Source: Lates calcarifer
Taxonomy: Eukaryota > Chordata > Actinopteri > Centropomidae
NCBI RefSeq assembly: GCF_001640805.2
Contig: NC_066851.1
Span: 1,433,971 to 1,497,970 of the forward strand
Reading direction: 5' to 3'
Length of the DNA: 64,000 nucleotides
A model generated the notes under the pieces. It was given only the letters and a program-made list of their open reading frames with translations, had not been told where the DNA came from and ran no database searches. A program made the position numbers and the translations under genes. Shown piece after piece: positions 34,253-46,369 of this stretch. Numbering within the stretch: the stretch's first letter is position 1; each line of letters starts with the position of its first letter.

Positions 34253-35329
34253 TATGTTGTGGTTTTCATGTAGAAATCGCTATCGTCCATGCAGAGGTGG
34301 CCCCTCATTAAGGAACCAGTTCCTCGATTTGTCTCGGCTGGTCCCTCTGTTGTTCAGAGCTGCCCGGTTCTGAGTTTCCGCCTGACTTTTTTTTGACCTC
34401 CAATTTCTCTGTTAATATTCAAGAATTCCAGCCATGTGGAACAGCTATCGACAATACGTTTTCAATATACATATAACAGCCTACATTTAAGCAACAATAA
34501 ACACAAAGGTTTTGATCCAACAAATGCAATTTTTAACAACAGTCAGCAGAACTGAACTCTGAGGGATGTCTGCTTTGACATGTCAGAGTTGTGTTGTATG
34601 TTAGTATATGAATCAAGTTGGGTCATGTGACCAAACACTCCATGAATGAAACAGCAGAGGTAAAACCAAACTTTTGTATATGTGTTATGTTACAAGGTAA
34701 ACGCTGTTATTTTTGAGCCTGTGTCATGTTTTTGGGCATAAACAATTGATACGGAAAATTGTTTGGAATTGGTACAGTATTGATCAAGTGTACCTGGACG
34801 CCACAAACATGTCAAAATCAAACCATAAACTCTGATTTTGCAACACCAGAATATGGATATAATAACTCCAAATTTGACTTTTCAACGTGTAAATTTCAGT
34901 CAAAGTAGTGAGTCAAAATGACCAGTTTTAGTTCTAGTCAGAACTTAGGCTTCTTAGTTCATAACTTCATTTCAGTAAATCTAAGCATTTTCACTTTGTC
35001 AGTTAAAATGGAAACTTACACATAGGTATAAAGTAATATGAATACCTGAAAAATCAAAACAAACAAAAGAAAACAAAGTAGAAAAAATTGACCTTGTATC
35101 TCATAATATGATCTTACCATGAGTATTTTTACTTTTGTCACAATTTTGCACTGGTTTTTCTTCCTGTTACAAAAAGGCTTCCATACTTAGTGTCCACACT
35201 CATGTATATGTGTAGGCAGAGAAAACAGTTAGACTTTAATATACAGTAAGAGTCTCTCCTAGTGCAGCTTTAAACCCCAGCCTTAATAAATGTGAAATAA
35301 AAACTCTGCTATCCTTCCACTCTCTTCAT
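34253..35329. other. Intergenic, no gene seen
   Basis: A+T-rich, with no recognised family. Confidence 0.5.
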
Positions 35330-35640
35330 AAAATGTCTTCAAGGCAAACAGCGATAAAGTAGCAGGGCAGGTTTATACCTCCGGGCCTATTAATTGGCTG
35401 GCCGTAGGGGCCCCAGGGCCAAGCCTGTTACCTGTGTGAAGAGAGGCGATTAATGTCTCCCCTTTGACCAAGCCAGGCTTTCAGCCCAACTCTGCTGAGA
35501 CGCTCTCTAATTAATCCACTCTTACTGTTGTAATAGGCTCTTCCTCAGGGAGCCTTTGGCCTCAGCTATAAGCCCCCCAAATATGATTTCTCACTTACAT
35601 GGTAAACAACAATTTCTCTCACGGGATGGCCAGACAAGAA
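35330..35640. promoter_or_regulatory. Candidate conserved non-coding element (D)
   Basis: The most enhancer-like block in the window: about 300 bp, balanced composition, no repeat, containing CCTATTAATTGGCTGG (35387-35402), GGCGATTAATGTC (about 35446), CCCCTTTGACC (TCF/LEF-like, about 35459) and TCTAATTAATCC (35506-35517). Homeodomain cores alternate with G+C-rich words such as GGGGCCCCAGGGCC (a palindromic GGGGCCCC). There is no long open frame here. Inference only; a vertebrate alignment would settle it. Confidence 0.4.
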
Positions 35641-35947
35641 GGCGAATAGATTTGAAGGATGTAAGTAGAAGGAAGAAACAGGGGAGGGAATAAATGCACG
35701 ATTCTGCTCTACCTTAAGAAATGATATCTGCCTGGCTGCCAGTGATGCTTGATTGCTGCTACATTTTTACATTCTGCCAAGATATGGACTGAAGTGACAT
35801 CACAGCATCATACGTCATTCAGTTTTTTACTTTTCAGAAAAAGAAAAACTACTTCTAACTTAAACCCTATCATGATGACCATCATGACCATTTTCAGTGG
35901 TTTCTGCTCTGTTGCAAATGTTTCTGTTGTACAATTGGCCTTACTGT

Positions 35948-36007
35948 CAGAACCAGAACAAGTTTTATTGGCATGTATGTTTTCGCATACAAAGATTTTG
36001 GTCCTGG
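35948..36007 (-). mobile_element. LINE-A 3'-terminal fragment
   Basis: CAGAACCAGAACAAGTTTTATTGGCATGTATGTTTTCGCATACAAAG is the counterpart of 801-848 (TCAGAATCAGAATCAGACTTTATTGCC... CACATACAAGG). About 60 bp of the extreme 3' end, same orientation. Confidence 0.8.
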
Positions 36008-36956
36008 GTTTGCTGTGGCAAAAGAATGAGTTTTTAAAATGAGCAATATTAGCGCACACTTTTAGACTGAAACAGGATCAGGTCCAGTATTTACTGGTTG
36101 ACTGAATCACTGGCACTGGTTGTAGAAATAAGCCTACTCTTTTTGTTACAAAATCACCATAAAACCATTGTGCGTCTGTGTTTGTTGTATCTGTCAACAA
36201 GGGGAACAGCAGTGGGAGATGGATGAAGAGGACAACACAGCTCTTGCCTTCACTCGTCTGTATTAAGGCACACTTTAAACAACATAAAATATATTTGTTT
36301 TCAAATAGACACTTTTTCTAAATTATTCATCAACTTACTGTTTCAACTAAATTATTACATGGCATCTTATTTAAGGTTTTTTAACCATTTTTTTCTCTGT
36401 CACATGAATTATGTTCTTACAATGATAAAACACTTGAATCCTACGGCACACACATTATGTGAATGTAACAGAGACTAACTTGATTTCAGAAAATGACACA
36501 GTTGGATGATACAACAGAGCCACAAGGTCTCCAGCAGCTAGCATGTGTGGCACCCTGGGAATTTTAGTGGGCAAGGTTATGCCTGGAATTATTACTGTAC
36601 TGATTTTTTTTGCTCCTATAAGCACTGTATGTCTCTGTAAAATCATAGATGGATGGACGTCGATCCCAAACATCTGAAATCCAGACCAAAATATCAACAT
36701 TTTTTTAACACATGCTACCTGCCAACACTGCCTCTGCTGGCAGGGAGGCTAGCCCTCTCCTCTTCCTCTATCTATAGCTATATAAACCACCTACCACCAC
36801 CCTCTTCCTGACAACCCACCTCCACCATAACAGTAATCTGAGAGGAAACACTGTGATAACATGATGTTGAATGGTACTATTTATTTTTTTAATCATCATT
36901 TATATTGTTATGGCATAAATACCACAAAATATTCCATATCCCCCACCCCTATGTTC
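36008..36956. other. Intergenic, no gene seen
   Basis: No feature recognised. Confidence 0.5.
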
Positions 36957-37200
36957 TATTCAATTCAATTCAATTCATTCATCTCAAAGCACTTTTCATA
37001 TAGAGCAGGTCTAGACCTTATTATTATAATTACAGACAGAGACCCAACAAATCCTACCATGAGCAGCATGAGGCGACAGTGGCAAGGAGAAACATCCTTT
37101 TAAGAGGCAGAAACCTCAACCAGAACCGAACTCAGGGTGGGTGGCCATCAGCTTCGACTGGTTGGGTTGTCTGCTTCCCGGACCCAGACTGGGAGACGAT
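36957..37200 (-). mobile_element. LINE-B 3' untranslated fragment
   Basis: Begins with an ATTCA pentamer repeat (ATTCAATTCAATTCAATTCA; TTGAA on the sense strand), then CAAAGCACTTTTCATATAGAGCAGGTCTAGACC, CAGAGACCCAACAAATCC, GAGGCGACAGTGGCAAGGAGAAACA, GGCAGAAACCTCAACCAGAACC and TCGACTGGTTGGGTT. This word order is typical of the long 3' part of this teleost LINE family. It shares its first 60 bp with 33740-33790. Confidence 0.85.
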
Positions 37201-38126
37201 TCCAGCCTGATAACTGAAGGAATGGCAAATGAAGGTCACATGATGTCCACTGGCTCAAAAATACGTTTTCAACTACACAGTTATTACAAAAGAAATATTT
37301 GTTAAACAATTAATTCATTTCTGAACATAGCATCTCAGCATAGCATCTCAGATATGACTCTTTGTGTGATCTGAATTTGTTCCATTAAGTGCAAGTCAAG
37401 TCTGGAGGAGCAGTAAATAATCTTCCTGTGCAGGGTGCCAACATGAAGTCAGGTAGGTAAGCCATAGAGGTCCAATGCTCATACTCAGAAGGTATGAAAG
37501 ACATTTTCTGGTATATGCACTCTGTTAGCAGCTTGCATTAGAAAAAAAGGAGTATCATCTTGTTCTCTCAATATATCCATGAATCTTCTTGATTTTACAC
37601 TGTATATTGACAGTGTGTGCTTGTGTGCAGTGACCCATGCACCAAACACAGTCAGCAGTTGCATACCCACTACTCACCAACTCGATCAACAGACTGGCAG
37701 AAGGAATGATAGACAGCAAAAGAACCACAGACACACAACACAGTAGGCTGTGACTTCTTTGACATGTTGTTGTGTTTATTCATTCTTTGACACGAATAAA
37801 CACCTTGTTCATTACTAAAAAGAATGTTAAAGGACAAGGGAAACAAACTTGTACTGCTGGCACTCCCAAGTAGCACAGAGTTACCTTGTATTCAGTGCCT
37901 GAGTTCAAACCCTTGACCATAATTATGACTGTAGCTTTAATCCTGACCCATGACATACAAATAACCCAGGACTAACGAACTAAGCTGTCTGCTTTGACGA
38001 GTTTGTCCTCTGTCACAGTTTTATGAGATAATTATTGCTCCTCACACACATGCTCACATACCGCAGTCCTTTCTCTGACCCTAGGGCTTGGAGAAGAGAC
38101 TTCTGCACTCTCAGTTCTGAGGTGGC

Positions 38127-38127
<1 letters not shown>
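37201..38127. other. Intergenic, no gene seen
   Basis: Contains a 13-bp tandem duplication CATAGCATCTCAG x2 at 37326-37351. Otherwise featureless. Confidence 0.5.

Positions 38128-38160
<33 letters not shown>
38128..38160. repeat. (CA)n microsatellite
   Basis: Sixteen CA units. Confidence 0.97.
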
Positions 38161-38163
<3 letters not shown>

Positions 38164-41024
38164 TACATTTTCACATGTACACACATATCAGTAGCTGTAG
38201 GCAGTCAGGAGGTGCTAAATGGCCTCAAATGGACTCAGTCAGCACCTAATGATGCTAGCACATGTTTCACACTGCAGAAGATCATAGAGAGGCAGGACCA
38301 GCGGCTGCCGTCGAACAATGATTTTTAATAGAGCAAAGGTGGTGGTACAGTAGTACGTAGTACTGGGACATAATGGGATCACATGGGGAAAATGTACATC
38401 TATCTGTGGACATGTAGCTGACTGCATATCAGCCAGTGTGACCATCCTGGATGGGAAACTGAGCTGTTGTAGCAGGACCATGATACATTTAAGCAAAATA
38501 GCAGAAAAATAAGAATGAGAGAAAGTTGAGATTGAAATTCTTCTCACCACAGCCATCTTTTGGCAGCTGCTCTGGAGCTTTCAGACATCTTTATCCATTC
38601 ATATGAGCATTTTCTGATGTGCCACTTCTTGCTCTTCCTGCCACGTCTTCTTAAGTTAATAAACTGAACAATTTCAACTGAAAGTCTACTTAAACAGTTG
38701 TTCTGGGGCTTCTGACCATATCATACTTCATCAGCAGGACCTGTATATGTTCTGTGATTCTAGAACTTGTAGTTCCATTTGACTTAGTTGAGTTTGACAT
38801 TTGACACAACAGTTGATGAAACATTCTCAATTCAAGGTCTATTTATTTACTTGTTCTAGAGATTTTCGTCTGATCAGCCAATCTCAGGTATTGCTAGGTG
38901 TTATGCAGTACTCAGTTCCCGGTCAGGAGAAGATGATGGTCATGATTACGTTGAACCAGTGCTGACAGGTGCTGGAAGGTGCTACGTGAAGAAGGCTCAC
39001 TGGTGTCAAAATTTGTGGTTCTTCTGCTTTTCCGTCCTAGAGACAGTCATTATTTTCACAACCCTGAAAGCCTTGTCAGGAAACAGCAAACAGAGCATTT
39101 GAAAAAACAGCAACATTATCATCCTTGTGGTAGGACAGATTTAGAGACTTTAGAGGGAGACTCCCTCTTTTTTTTTTTTTTTTGATGCATTGTCCAAAAA
39201 GCAGCTCAATCACCACTTTGTTTCCTGCTGTTGCAGAAATTACAGACACAGAAATGTGCTAAAAATGTGGACATAAAGGAACATAGAATTATATACCTTT
39301 GCCATGTCATGCCACTGATGAAGGTTATGTATGCAAGCATGCACACCCTGTAGATCTGTATAAAGAAATGTCTGCCTGACCTTCAATCCCAGTATTTTGT
39401 AAAGCCAGTGTACAATGGATGCTGGATTTTATGTTTGATTTCACAGCTTTGTAAAATGTGATTGCCTGTTGAACTCGATTGCAAATGATAATAAAAAAAA
39501 AGTGAAAATGTGTGATATTCATTTCATGCATATTCAAAACTCACCTGCTAGGTGTTATTGCAATAATAAGTGCCTAAGCTCCTTTCCTCTATAGACCTTG
39601 CATACTGATGGTGCGTGTGCCGTGCCTGCTTTGCACAGAAACAGCTTGAATCCGGAGTCACATATACAGCTCACTAATGAGAAAACAATAGGGGAGCCAT
39701 GGCACAGTCTCGCGCCTTCTCTTCACACATTTCCATATACTTCTCCACCCTCTTCCCCTTTCTCCTCCTTTTCTCCCGCAAATGTTCTTGCTACACACAT
39801 CACACTTGGTCCTCCTATACAGTGGGGTGTGTGTGAGTGTGTCACTGTAGGTGGGAGGTTTGGTGAGAATTCCCCTGAGCGCTGGTCTGGAGATGGTGAA
39901 GGAGACGCTCTCACCTATCAAAGCCTCAGGCAGGGGTTCCACACACCCATGTAACTGATATTATTTCTATTTGATGATTAAGCCACAAGGCCTACTGTGG
40001 CTACGGCACCATTCTTCTTTCAGGGAGGGAGACTTTCAAAGACTGCAGTTAAGATAACAAACCAAGTTACTGGTCTGCCCTCTGTTCATTTAGTTCAGAG
40101 AAAAAATCAAGACAATTTGCCCCAGTGGACTACATGACTTTCCCATGTTCCATGACCTTAGAACCAATAATTAACTGAGAAACCCTTAAAGGAAAGGTCT
40201 AAAATTTTAGGTGATACTTATTTTTTTCTTTAGTGAGATGAATTATCTTATTTTCTTCTGTGTGTGTACAGTACATAGGACCAGCATGTGCTTAGAAGAC
40301 TAGACATACAAGGACACTGCTGGCGTCATTACAAGTGAAAAAATAAGTCTTATGGAAGCTCAAAACTGTCTTCTCATTACACACACAAAAAAAATCTAAT
40401 TTGATGATATTATAGGATTTCAAATTTCATTTTAACTAGTCTGGCATTTTAATGCTAAATCCCTAAGACAATATAGTAAACATACTGGATTCAGCTACTT
40501 TTTACTTTGAATTTGTTTACAAAATTCTCATAATGAAAGTCGTAGCTTGAAACAAAACAGAATGAGGAGGGATGCTTGCTCCTGAGTGCCTTGCTACAAT
40601 AAAAGTCTTTCTTATGCGTTGTTGTTAGCTTCAGAATGGAGTCTACCACTGTTATGAAATGACTCACAACACAACACTCCAATACAACACAAACTACATG
40701 TAAGACCAACAACCCCCAGAAGACTTGATATCATGAAGCCAATTTGGCCAAATGTGAAGCAAAGAAAACTAGGGTCAAGGCATTTGATTCAGCTAAGTTA
40801 CAACTACCTAGCTACCTTTTGCTTGTTTGCTCAGTAAGGTTATTGACATGGTTGGACACAGCCCCCAGCAAACACACAGTGATGGCTGGCAAAGAGACTG
40901 ACAGGGTCAGTATACTCAGGGAGTGCAAGTGTGCACACAAGTGTTAGCAACAGGACGCAGGCTGAGGTTCACTTCACTGCCACAGGTGTCAGTATTAACA
41001 AGGGTTTTTGGATTTCTCTATACA
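38161..41024. other. Intergenic, no gene seen
   Basis: Includes a 16-bp poly-T at 39168-39183. The frame 39598-39954 (118 codons, plus) is Ser/Pro-rich and overlapped by two opposing frames; it shows no domain and I do not call it. Nothing else recognised. Confidence 0.45.
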
Positions 41025-41420
41025 GAACCTTTAGGTATAGTTTTTCAGAAATACCAGAATGATTTGAGGCTGTGTTGCTGCCTTGGGGCCTGGACAGCTT
41101 GCCATCATCAAGGGGAAAATTCCCAAGTTTATCAGACTTTCTTACAGGGTAATATCAGGAGGGCTGTCCACCAGCTGAAACTCTGAAGTCGGATGATGCA
41201 GCAGGACAATGACACTGAACATCAAAGTAAATCCACTAAAGAGTGGCTTAAAAATCCTGTTTATGGTAATTGGCAAAGGAGGTTCAACTACTATACAAGG
41301 ACTCACTTACTTTATGCACCAGCACTGTGAATGTTAAATGGGTGTGTTCAATAAAGACATTAAAGATTATTATTTATATGTTATCAGATTAAGCATACTA
41401 TTTGTCTATATGTCTTTTGT
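41025..41420 (+). mobile_element. Internally deleted Tc1 transposon (Tc1-3)
   Basis: GCCTGGACAGCTTGCCATCATC, then in frame QVYQTFLQGNIRRAVHQLKL (41133-41184), then frame-shifted MMQQDNDTEHQSKSTKEWLK (from 41193): the QQDND...H block around the second catalytic Asp of a Tc1 DD34E transposase. The following block with the third acidic residue (NPIEHLW-type) is missing; the sequence jumps at about 41255 to GGCAAAGGAGGTTCAACTAC (the transposase C-terminus) and the 3' flank GTGAATGTTAAATGGGTGTG TTCAATAAAGACAT. It is a third Tc1 family, distinct from Tc1-1 and Tc1-2, and inactive. Confidence 0.85.
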
Positions 41421-41569
41421 GGTGATATTCACAATAAAATGCAGCTAAACTCTTGGTCATAGTGGTTCTCTCACTTCAAAACACTGACAGGCTCTGCCTA
41501 GCAGAGCACAAACACAGTGGGTGGTAGCAGATCATATGTTTTGTATGTATTGTATGTATTGCTAAGCTA
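41421..41569. other. Short spacer
   Basis: Between the Tc1-3 remnant and the MITE; nothing recognised. Confidence 0.4.
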
Positions 41570-41702
41570 CCAAATAAATACAGTGTTGTAAAAAATGCAA
41601 TATTTGCCTTTGAAATGTGAGGTAGAAGTATAAAGTAGTGAGTAGTACTTCACATACTTCTAAATTGTACCAAGTAAATGTACTTAACATTCTACCACTG
41701 AT
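41570..41702 (+). mobile_element. hAT-type MITE, right end
   Basis: CAAATAAATACAGTGTTGTAAAAAATGCAATATTTGCC...GAAATGTGAGGTAGAAGTATAAAGTAG...GTACCAAGTAAATGTACTTAAC and the terminal CTACCACTG parallel the right half of the element at 45021-45715 (words AATATTTCCCTCTGAAATGTAG and GGAAGTATAAAATAGCATAA). Only the right 130 bp are present. Confidence 0.75.
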
Positions 41703-42648
41703 AATACAAGCATTTACTCAAGTGCTACTTACTAATTCAATACTAATGGGCAAAAAGATGTGTTGTACTTTCTTTCGTTCAGCTCACTGATCTGGTTTAC
41801 TTTAATGATTTTGATTTTTCTCACTTATCTCAGCAGCCTTGTCTCCAGCAGCAGGCAGCAGTTTTCAGAGAAAACCTCTAAAACCCACTGTACACTAACA
41901 CTCCAGCTGACAGACACAGTTAGAGACTAGCTGGTGAACATTGTGGAGCATTTAGCAGCTAAAGAGCCAGATGTTTCCCTGAGGAGTTCGGTAGAGACCA
42001 AAAACAGCTAAAAGAGAGGGGATATTGAACTTGTCTGCGAAAACCCAACATGAGGTGTAGTAAAGAGTTGGTTCACAACAAGCCTCCAGAACTTTATCTG
42101 TCAGGTTTCTGCAATCAATTAATCAGTTTTTTCTTCTCATTTGTGACCATCTTTACAGTTTTACAGCTGGATGAGATGAAATTAATTGTGTACAAGAGGG
42201 CAAAGTGTCTTTCCAAAATGCAAAACTATTCCTAAAAAACTACATAAAATCACATCATTTTAATACCTGGATAGTTGGAACTTCTGCAGCATGCTTGATG
42301 AAGTATTTGCTGAAGAAAGGGACAACGGGAATAACTTCATTTCCATAACTTGCACAACCAAGCCTTCCCATGCTTCCCATCCACGCCAGCCATGGCTGTC
42401 ATTCTGCAGACGATGAAGTTGACATGTATTCACCTGGGTCACAGGGACAACTGCTGCTGATGAATTGTTCATTTGTCCTGGCTGCGGCCAGAGACACACA
42501 CACTCGGGGGGCGGGGGGGAGCCCCGGGCCATATCCATAGCATATGTGGCACAATTTTAACCTCCCCATTTAGACACATACACACTCAACATTCACACAC
42601 ATCACAGAGGCTGGAAAGACATAGATCAGCACCCCCACCCCACCCTCC

Positions 42649-42693
<45 letters not shown>

Positions 42694-45020
42694 CTTATTT
42701 TGATGTGGTGAGAGTCGCCAGGGGTCATGTCTTGGGGTGTCTGCATGGAAATACAGGGTTAGGAGGGGTTGGAGGACATGGGGTGTGGGGTTGAAGGGCT
42801 TATAGCCTGAGGGTGTATCTTACACATGCAAACATAAATGCAGACACTATAGGGGGCTGAAAGTGTTTTGACACATACAGCATTACATGGACAGAGAGCA
42901 GCCAACACTGATAATGGTAATACATTTAAACCGTGCACATACACACAAACATATACATGAACATGAGCACACTGATCCACACAGAAATGAGAATACACAC
43001 AAGTACACTACAGCACTACTAAAGGTGCTTTTCCCTCCTTTATTTAACCTTTACTTAACCTATTAAAAAAGTATCCCTTTTGTTAGTCCTTTCATGTTAA
43101 AATAAGCTTGATTTTTTCAGGTTGTCATCAAAAACATGGCAATATGAACATCTAGAATTCCATGGAGTAGGGCTAAAAAGTCAACAAGAGACACATTCTT
43201 ACAACAGCTTAAACTACAGAGCTCACAGTGAGCAGCTGTTATAAGGACTGTTACTTCAGTACAAAGCACTGATGAAACCTGTTGACAGTCAGATCTGGAG
43301 AGAGATGTTGATATTAATGTTTTAGTTGTAATTTTGCAGTACCTTATTATTTTTTTCTGACCCTTGTTTTCAAATAAATAAATTGTATTCTACCATTAAG
43401 TAGAGTATGATCTCACAGTGTTAAATGTGCAGTTTTTGATTATATTCCAAAAACGTGTGCATGTGATGGAAATGATGCACTGTGGAAATGACAATTAAAG
43501 AACATGGATGTCGGATATCTGAATTTGAAAACAGAAGCATTTATTTGAAATATTTTGTTGAATGGCAAGGCAAAAATGTATATAGGCAATAAATTATACA
43601 TCAAAATGACTGTTTTCTAGTTTATATCTTAGATGAACAGTTTTGTATGAGTCATTTTATAAAACTTAAGCAGCACCAAGTGAAGATGTACCTTGAGAAC
43701 CATGATTTTTCCCTATAACCACCCTTTTACAATTTTTAATTTTAAATGCATGTCTCTGACTGAAGGTAAACAGAGAAAGTTGTCCTCTGGATTAACTACT
43801 GTTCTGGCTTTAAAGAACTCTCCTTTAAGTTACAGATACTGCAGCTTCTGTGTTGACTGAAAATGACAGTGGTGGGATGGATACTTAACTTACTACTAAT
43901 TAATTAGGACAAACACAAAACAAGCATCTTTGGAGGGAAAAATTAGCTAGCTAAAATTAGCTAACATGATTTCAGATGGATATGTCCAAACTTCAACAAA
44001 TGACACCAAAACTATCTGCATGGCTAGATATCACTAGGGATAAATGAAAAATAGTTGCCAATAGTTGTCCACTTAGCTTTTTGTCTTTTTGTAATTTGAG
44101 TAAGGTGACCTTTTAAATGTCCAGAATCAACAAGAAAAATATCAGGCAGCTATAAGGAACTGGAGATAAATCATCACTACAGGCAGTTAAAATGCAATGT
44201 ACAGCCCAGGTACATCACTGTCTGTCCTTTAATGTCAAAATGTTGCATGTGTGTCAGCAAATAAAGCTAAATTACAGACTGTTCACCTTGGAGCAGAGAT
44301 GATCAGAGCTTGCCTTCATATCACAAACTATTGATTGATATCTCTCTGATTGTTCTGGGCCTAATGTCCTATGAGAACAATAAAAGCCTCCAAATTGGTA
44401 TAGTAGTAAGAAAGAGACAGCAGGCAAGGACATCTTGGAGACAGCATGGTGGAGCCATGGCAGGATGAAGCTGGGCAGACATTAGGGATATTACAATGTG
44501 TTGAGGAAGAGGCCCCTGGCTGTATCAAGCAGGATTTATTAACACAGATTGATCCAGGTGTCTTTGAACATGACTTTCCCCCCACCAGCCCCTCCAAATG
44601 GATACTAATCCTACTGCTGTGAAGAGAAGACTCAGTGATCAGTTCATTTTCACTAGGGGTCATCTCCACTGTAAACTGCTTTACAAATCATGCTCTGCAC
44701 TCAGGGTCATTTCATACAACAAGAAAAAAGTAAACTTAACCAAATGTTTCTGTCTGCATGTCAGCTGTGCTATGAAAACCTGACTGCTAGACTTTGAGCT
44801 ATGGGTCCAAACTGTGTGATCTACCTCTAAAGATTATTCATATCTGATCCTGTTATTTTTTACACACAAGTCAAAAGTGAAGATATTAATTATGAGCTTT
44901 TAATCACTATATTAAAGCATGTGACTTTGATAATCATATAATTTGATGCATTGAATATTCTGCTTGTATTGCTAGATCTATTTACTGTAATATTATCTTG
45001 CTGTTTAGCTAGCTATATTG
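41703..45020. other. Intergenic, no gene seen
   Basis: Contains a G-run at 42505-42519 and the (CA)n tract at 42650-42692. Remaining sequence is A+T-rich without recognised families. Confidence 0.45.
42650..42692. repeat. (CA)n microsatellite
   Basis: About twenty-one CA units, the longest CA array in the window. Confidence 0.97.
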
Positions 45021-45715
45021 CAGTGGTGGAAGAAGTGTTTGTGTAAAAATCCAATACAGCAGTGTAAGAATACTCCCACTTTAGTAAAAAATAAAAATCA
45101 GTATTCACAGCAAAATGTAGTTAAAGGCTTGAAACTGGTTTTATTTTTCCAACTAATGTATTATTATATATGGTCATCATTAGATTATCATTAGATTATT
45201 AATACTGTAGTGTATGACCATTATGTTAATATTGTAGCTGGTGGAGGTGGAGCTTATTTGAACTACTCCACTTGTATGCAGGGATACCAGATAAATCGGG
45301 GGTGTTGTGAGGTGATTAATGGTAGAGGAATAAAAAATGTTAAAAAAGTTCAGATTCATGTATTTGTTTTCAGTTTTTGTGCTTTTCCTCTATTCTTTGA
45401 TTTTTGGTGAGACTCTATCATTTGAACGGTTATGGAAATGAAGCAACTCAGACATCTGAAATGCAACACCGACTACACAGAAATGGAAATCAGCACTTAA
45501 ATATTCAACAATGTGTTGTATTTTAAAACCCTGTTTCATTTTCTATTGTGTGGAATCATCATCTTCATCAACTAACTAGTAACTAAAGCTGTCAAATAAA
45601 TGTAGTGGAGAGGAAAGTACAATATTTCCCTCTGAAATGTAGTGCAGTGGAAGTATAAAATAGCATAAAATGGATTACTCAAGTAAAGTACAAGTAATTG
45701 TCAAAATTGTACTGC
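45021..45715 (+). mobile_element. hAT-type MITE, nearly complete
   Basis: Left end CAGTGGTGGAAGAAGTGTTTG is the inverse of the terminal words at 58880-58892 (CTTCCACCAGTG) and 41694-41702 (CTACCACTG). The interior has GTTAATATTGTAGCTGGTGG, AGGTGGAGCTTATTTGAAC and TAGTAACTAAAGCTGTCAAATAAATG; the right part has AGTACAATATTTCCCTCTGAAATG and CTCAAGTAAAGTACAAGTA. It has no coding capacity. The right terminal repeat is lost after 45715. The CAGTGGTGGAA terminus fits the hAT superfamily; an 8-bp target duplication cannot be checked because one end is missing. Confidence 0.82.
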
Positions 45716-45999
45716 ATTTTCCCCTAAAGAGTAGTTACACCTTAGCTGGGAACATATAGTGTATTGCCAGTCATCTTTCCTCTCTCCCCAGGTTTCCCAT
45801 CTGTCTCTACTGTCCACTATTGGACAAAGGCAAAATATGCCAAAATAACACCTGAAAGAAAAGGTATAAAATGATTCTTTTAAGCAGCAGTGTGAGGCTT
45901 CAGTCAAAGTTTTAAAATGTTCAAATATTTTATTTATTTTTTTTTTTTCATCTTAATGTTATTGACAAACATGATGATCATCAAGCTAGTGCAAAATTT
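45716..45999. other. Intergenic
   Basis: T-rich run at 45930-45948; no feature otherwise. Confidence 0.45.
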
Positions 46000-46220
46000 T
46001 CCATCCCTCTGAATGACAGCTTCAGCTTCAATTTCAGAAAGATTTCCAAGCATCAGAAAGAGCTTGCTTTTAACTGAAACATTTCTAAAACGGCAAGCTT
46101 ACCCATTGAAAATGGGTAATGAAACGGTTGATATTTCTGGCGTTTCCCATTACGAACACAAATCAAAAGGAGCTGGTATATATGTGCAAACAAAGAAGTT
46201 AATTAGTGGCTTTTAGCATA
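46000..46220. promoter_or_regulatory. Candidate conserved non-coding element (E)
   Basis: Repeat-free block with a perfect 9-bp hairpin (46099-46119), GTTTCCCATTACG, AAACAAAG (SOX-like, about 46189) and AAGTTAATTAGTGGC (46196-46210). Open for 67 codons on the plus strand but without a domain. Conservation inferred. Confidence 0.35.
46099..46119. repeat. Perfect 9-bp inverted repeat, 3-nt loop
   Basis: TTACCCATT GAA AATGGGTAA, no mismatches. Confidence 0.95.
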
Positions 46221-46369
46221 ACTCATGGGTCACTTTTTCCTTTGAAATACCATTCTTGATTTAATGACCACTGACATGTTGACATGATAGGAGATAGCTG
46301 AGCTTGCTCTACCATCTGCAGCTCATCTTAATTAGGAAATGCAGGACAAAAACAGGTCAGTGTGAGCAA

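Noticed and set aside
39598..39954. 118-codon Ser/Pro-rich plus frame
   Set aside because: Overlapped by two equally long opposite-strand frames, no domain, and the composition fits low-complexity CT/CA-rich DNA.
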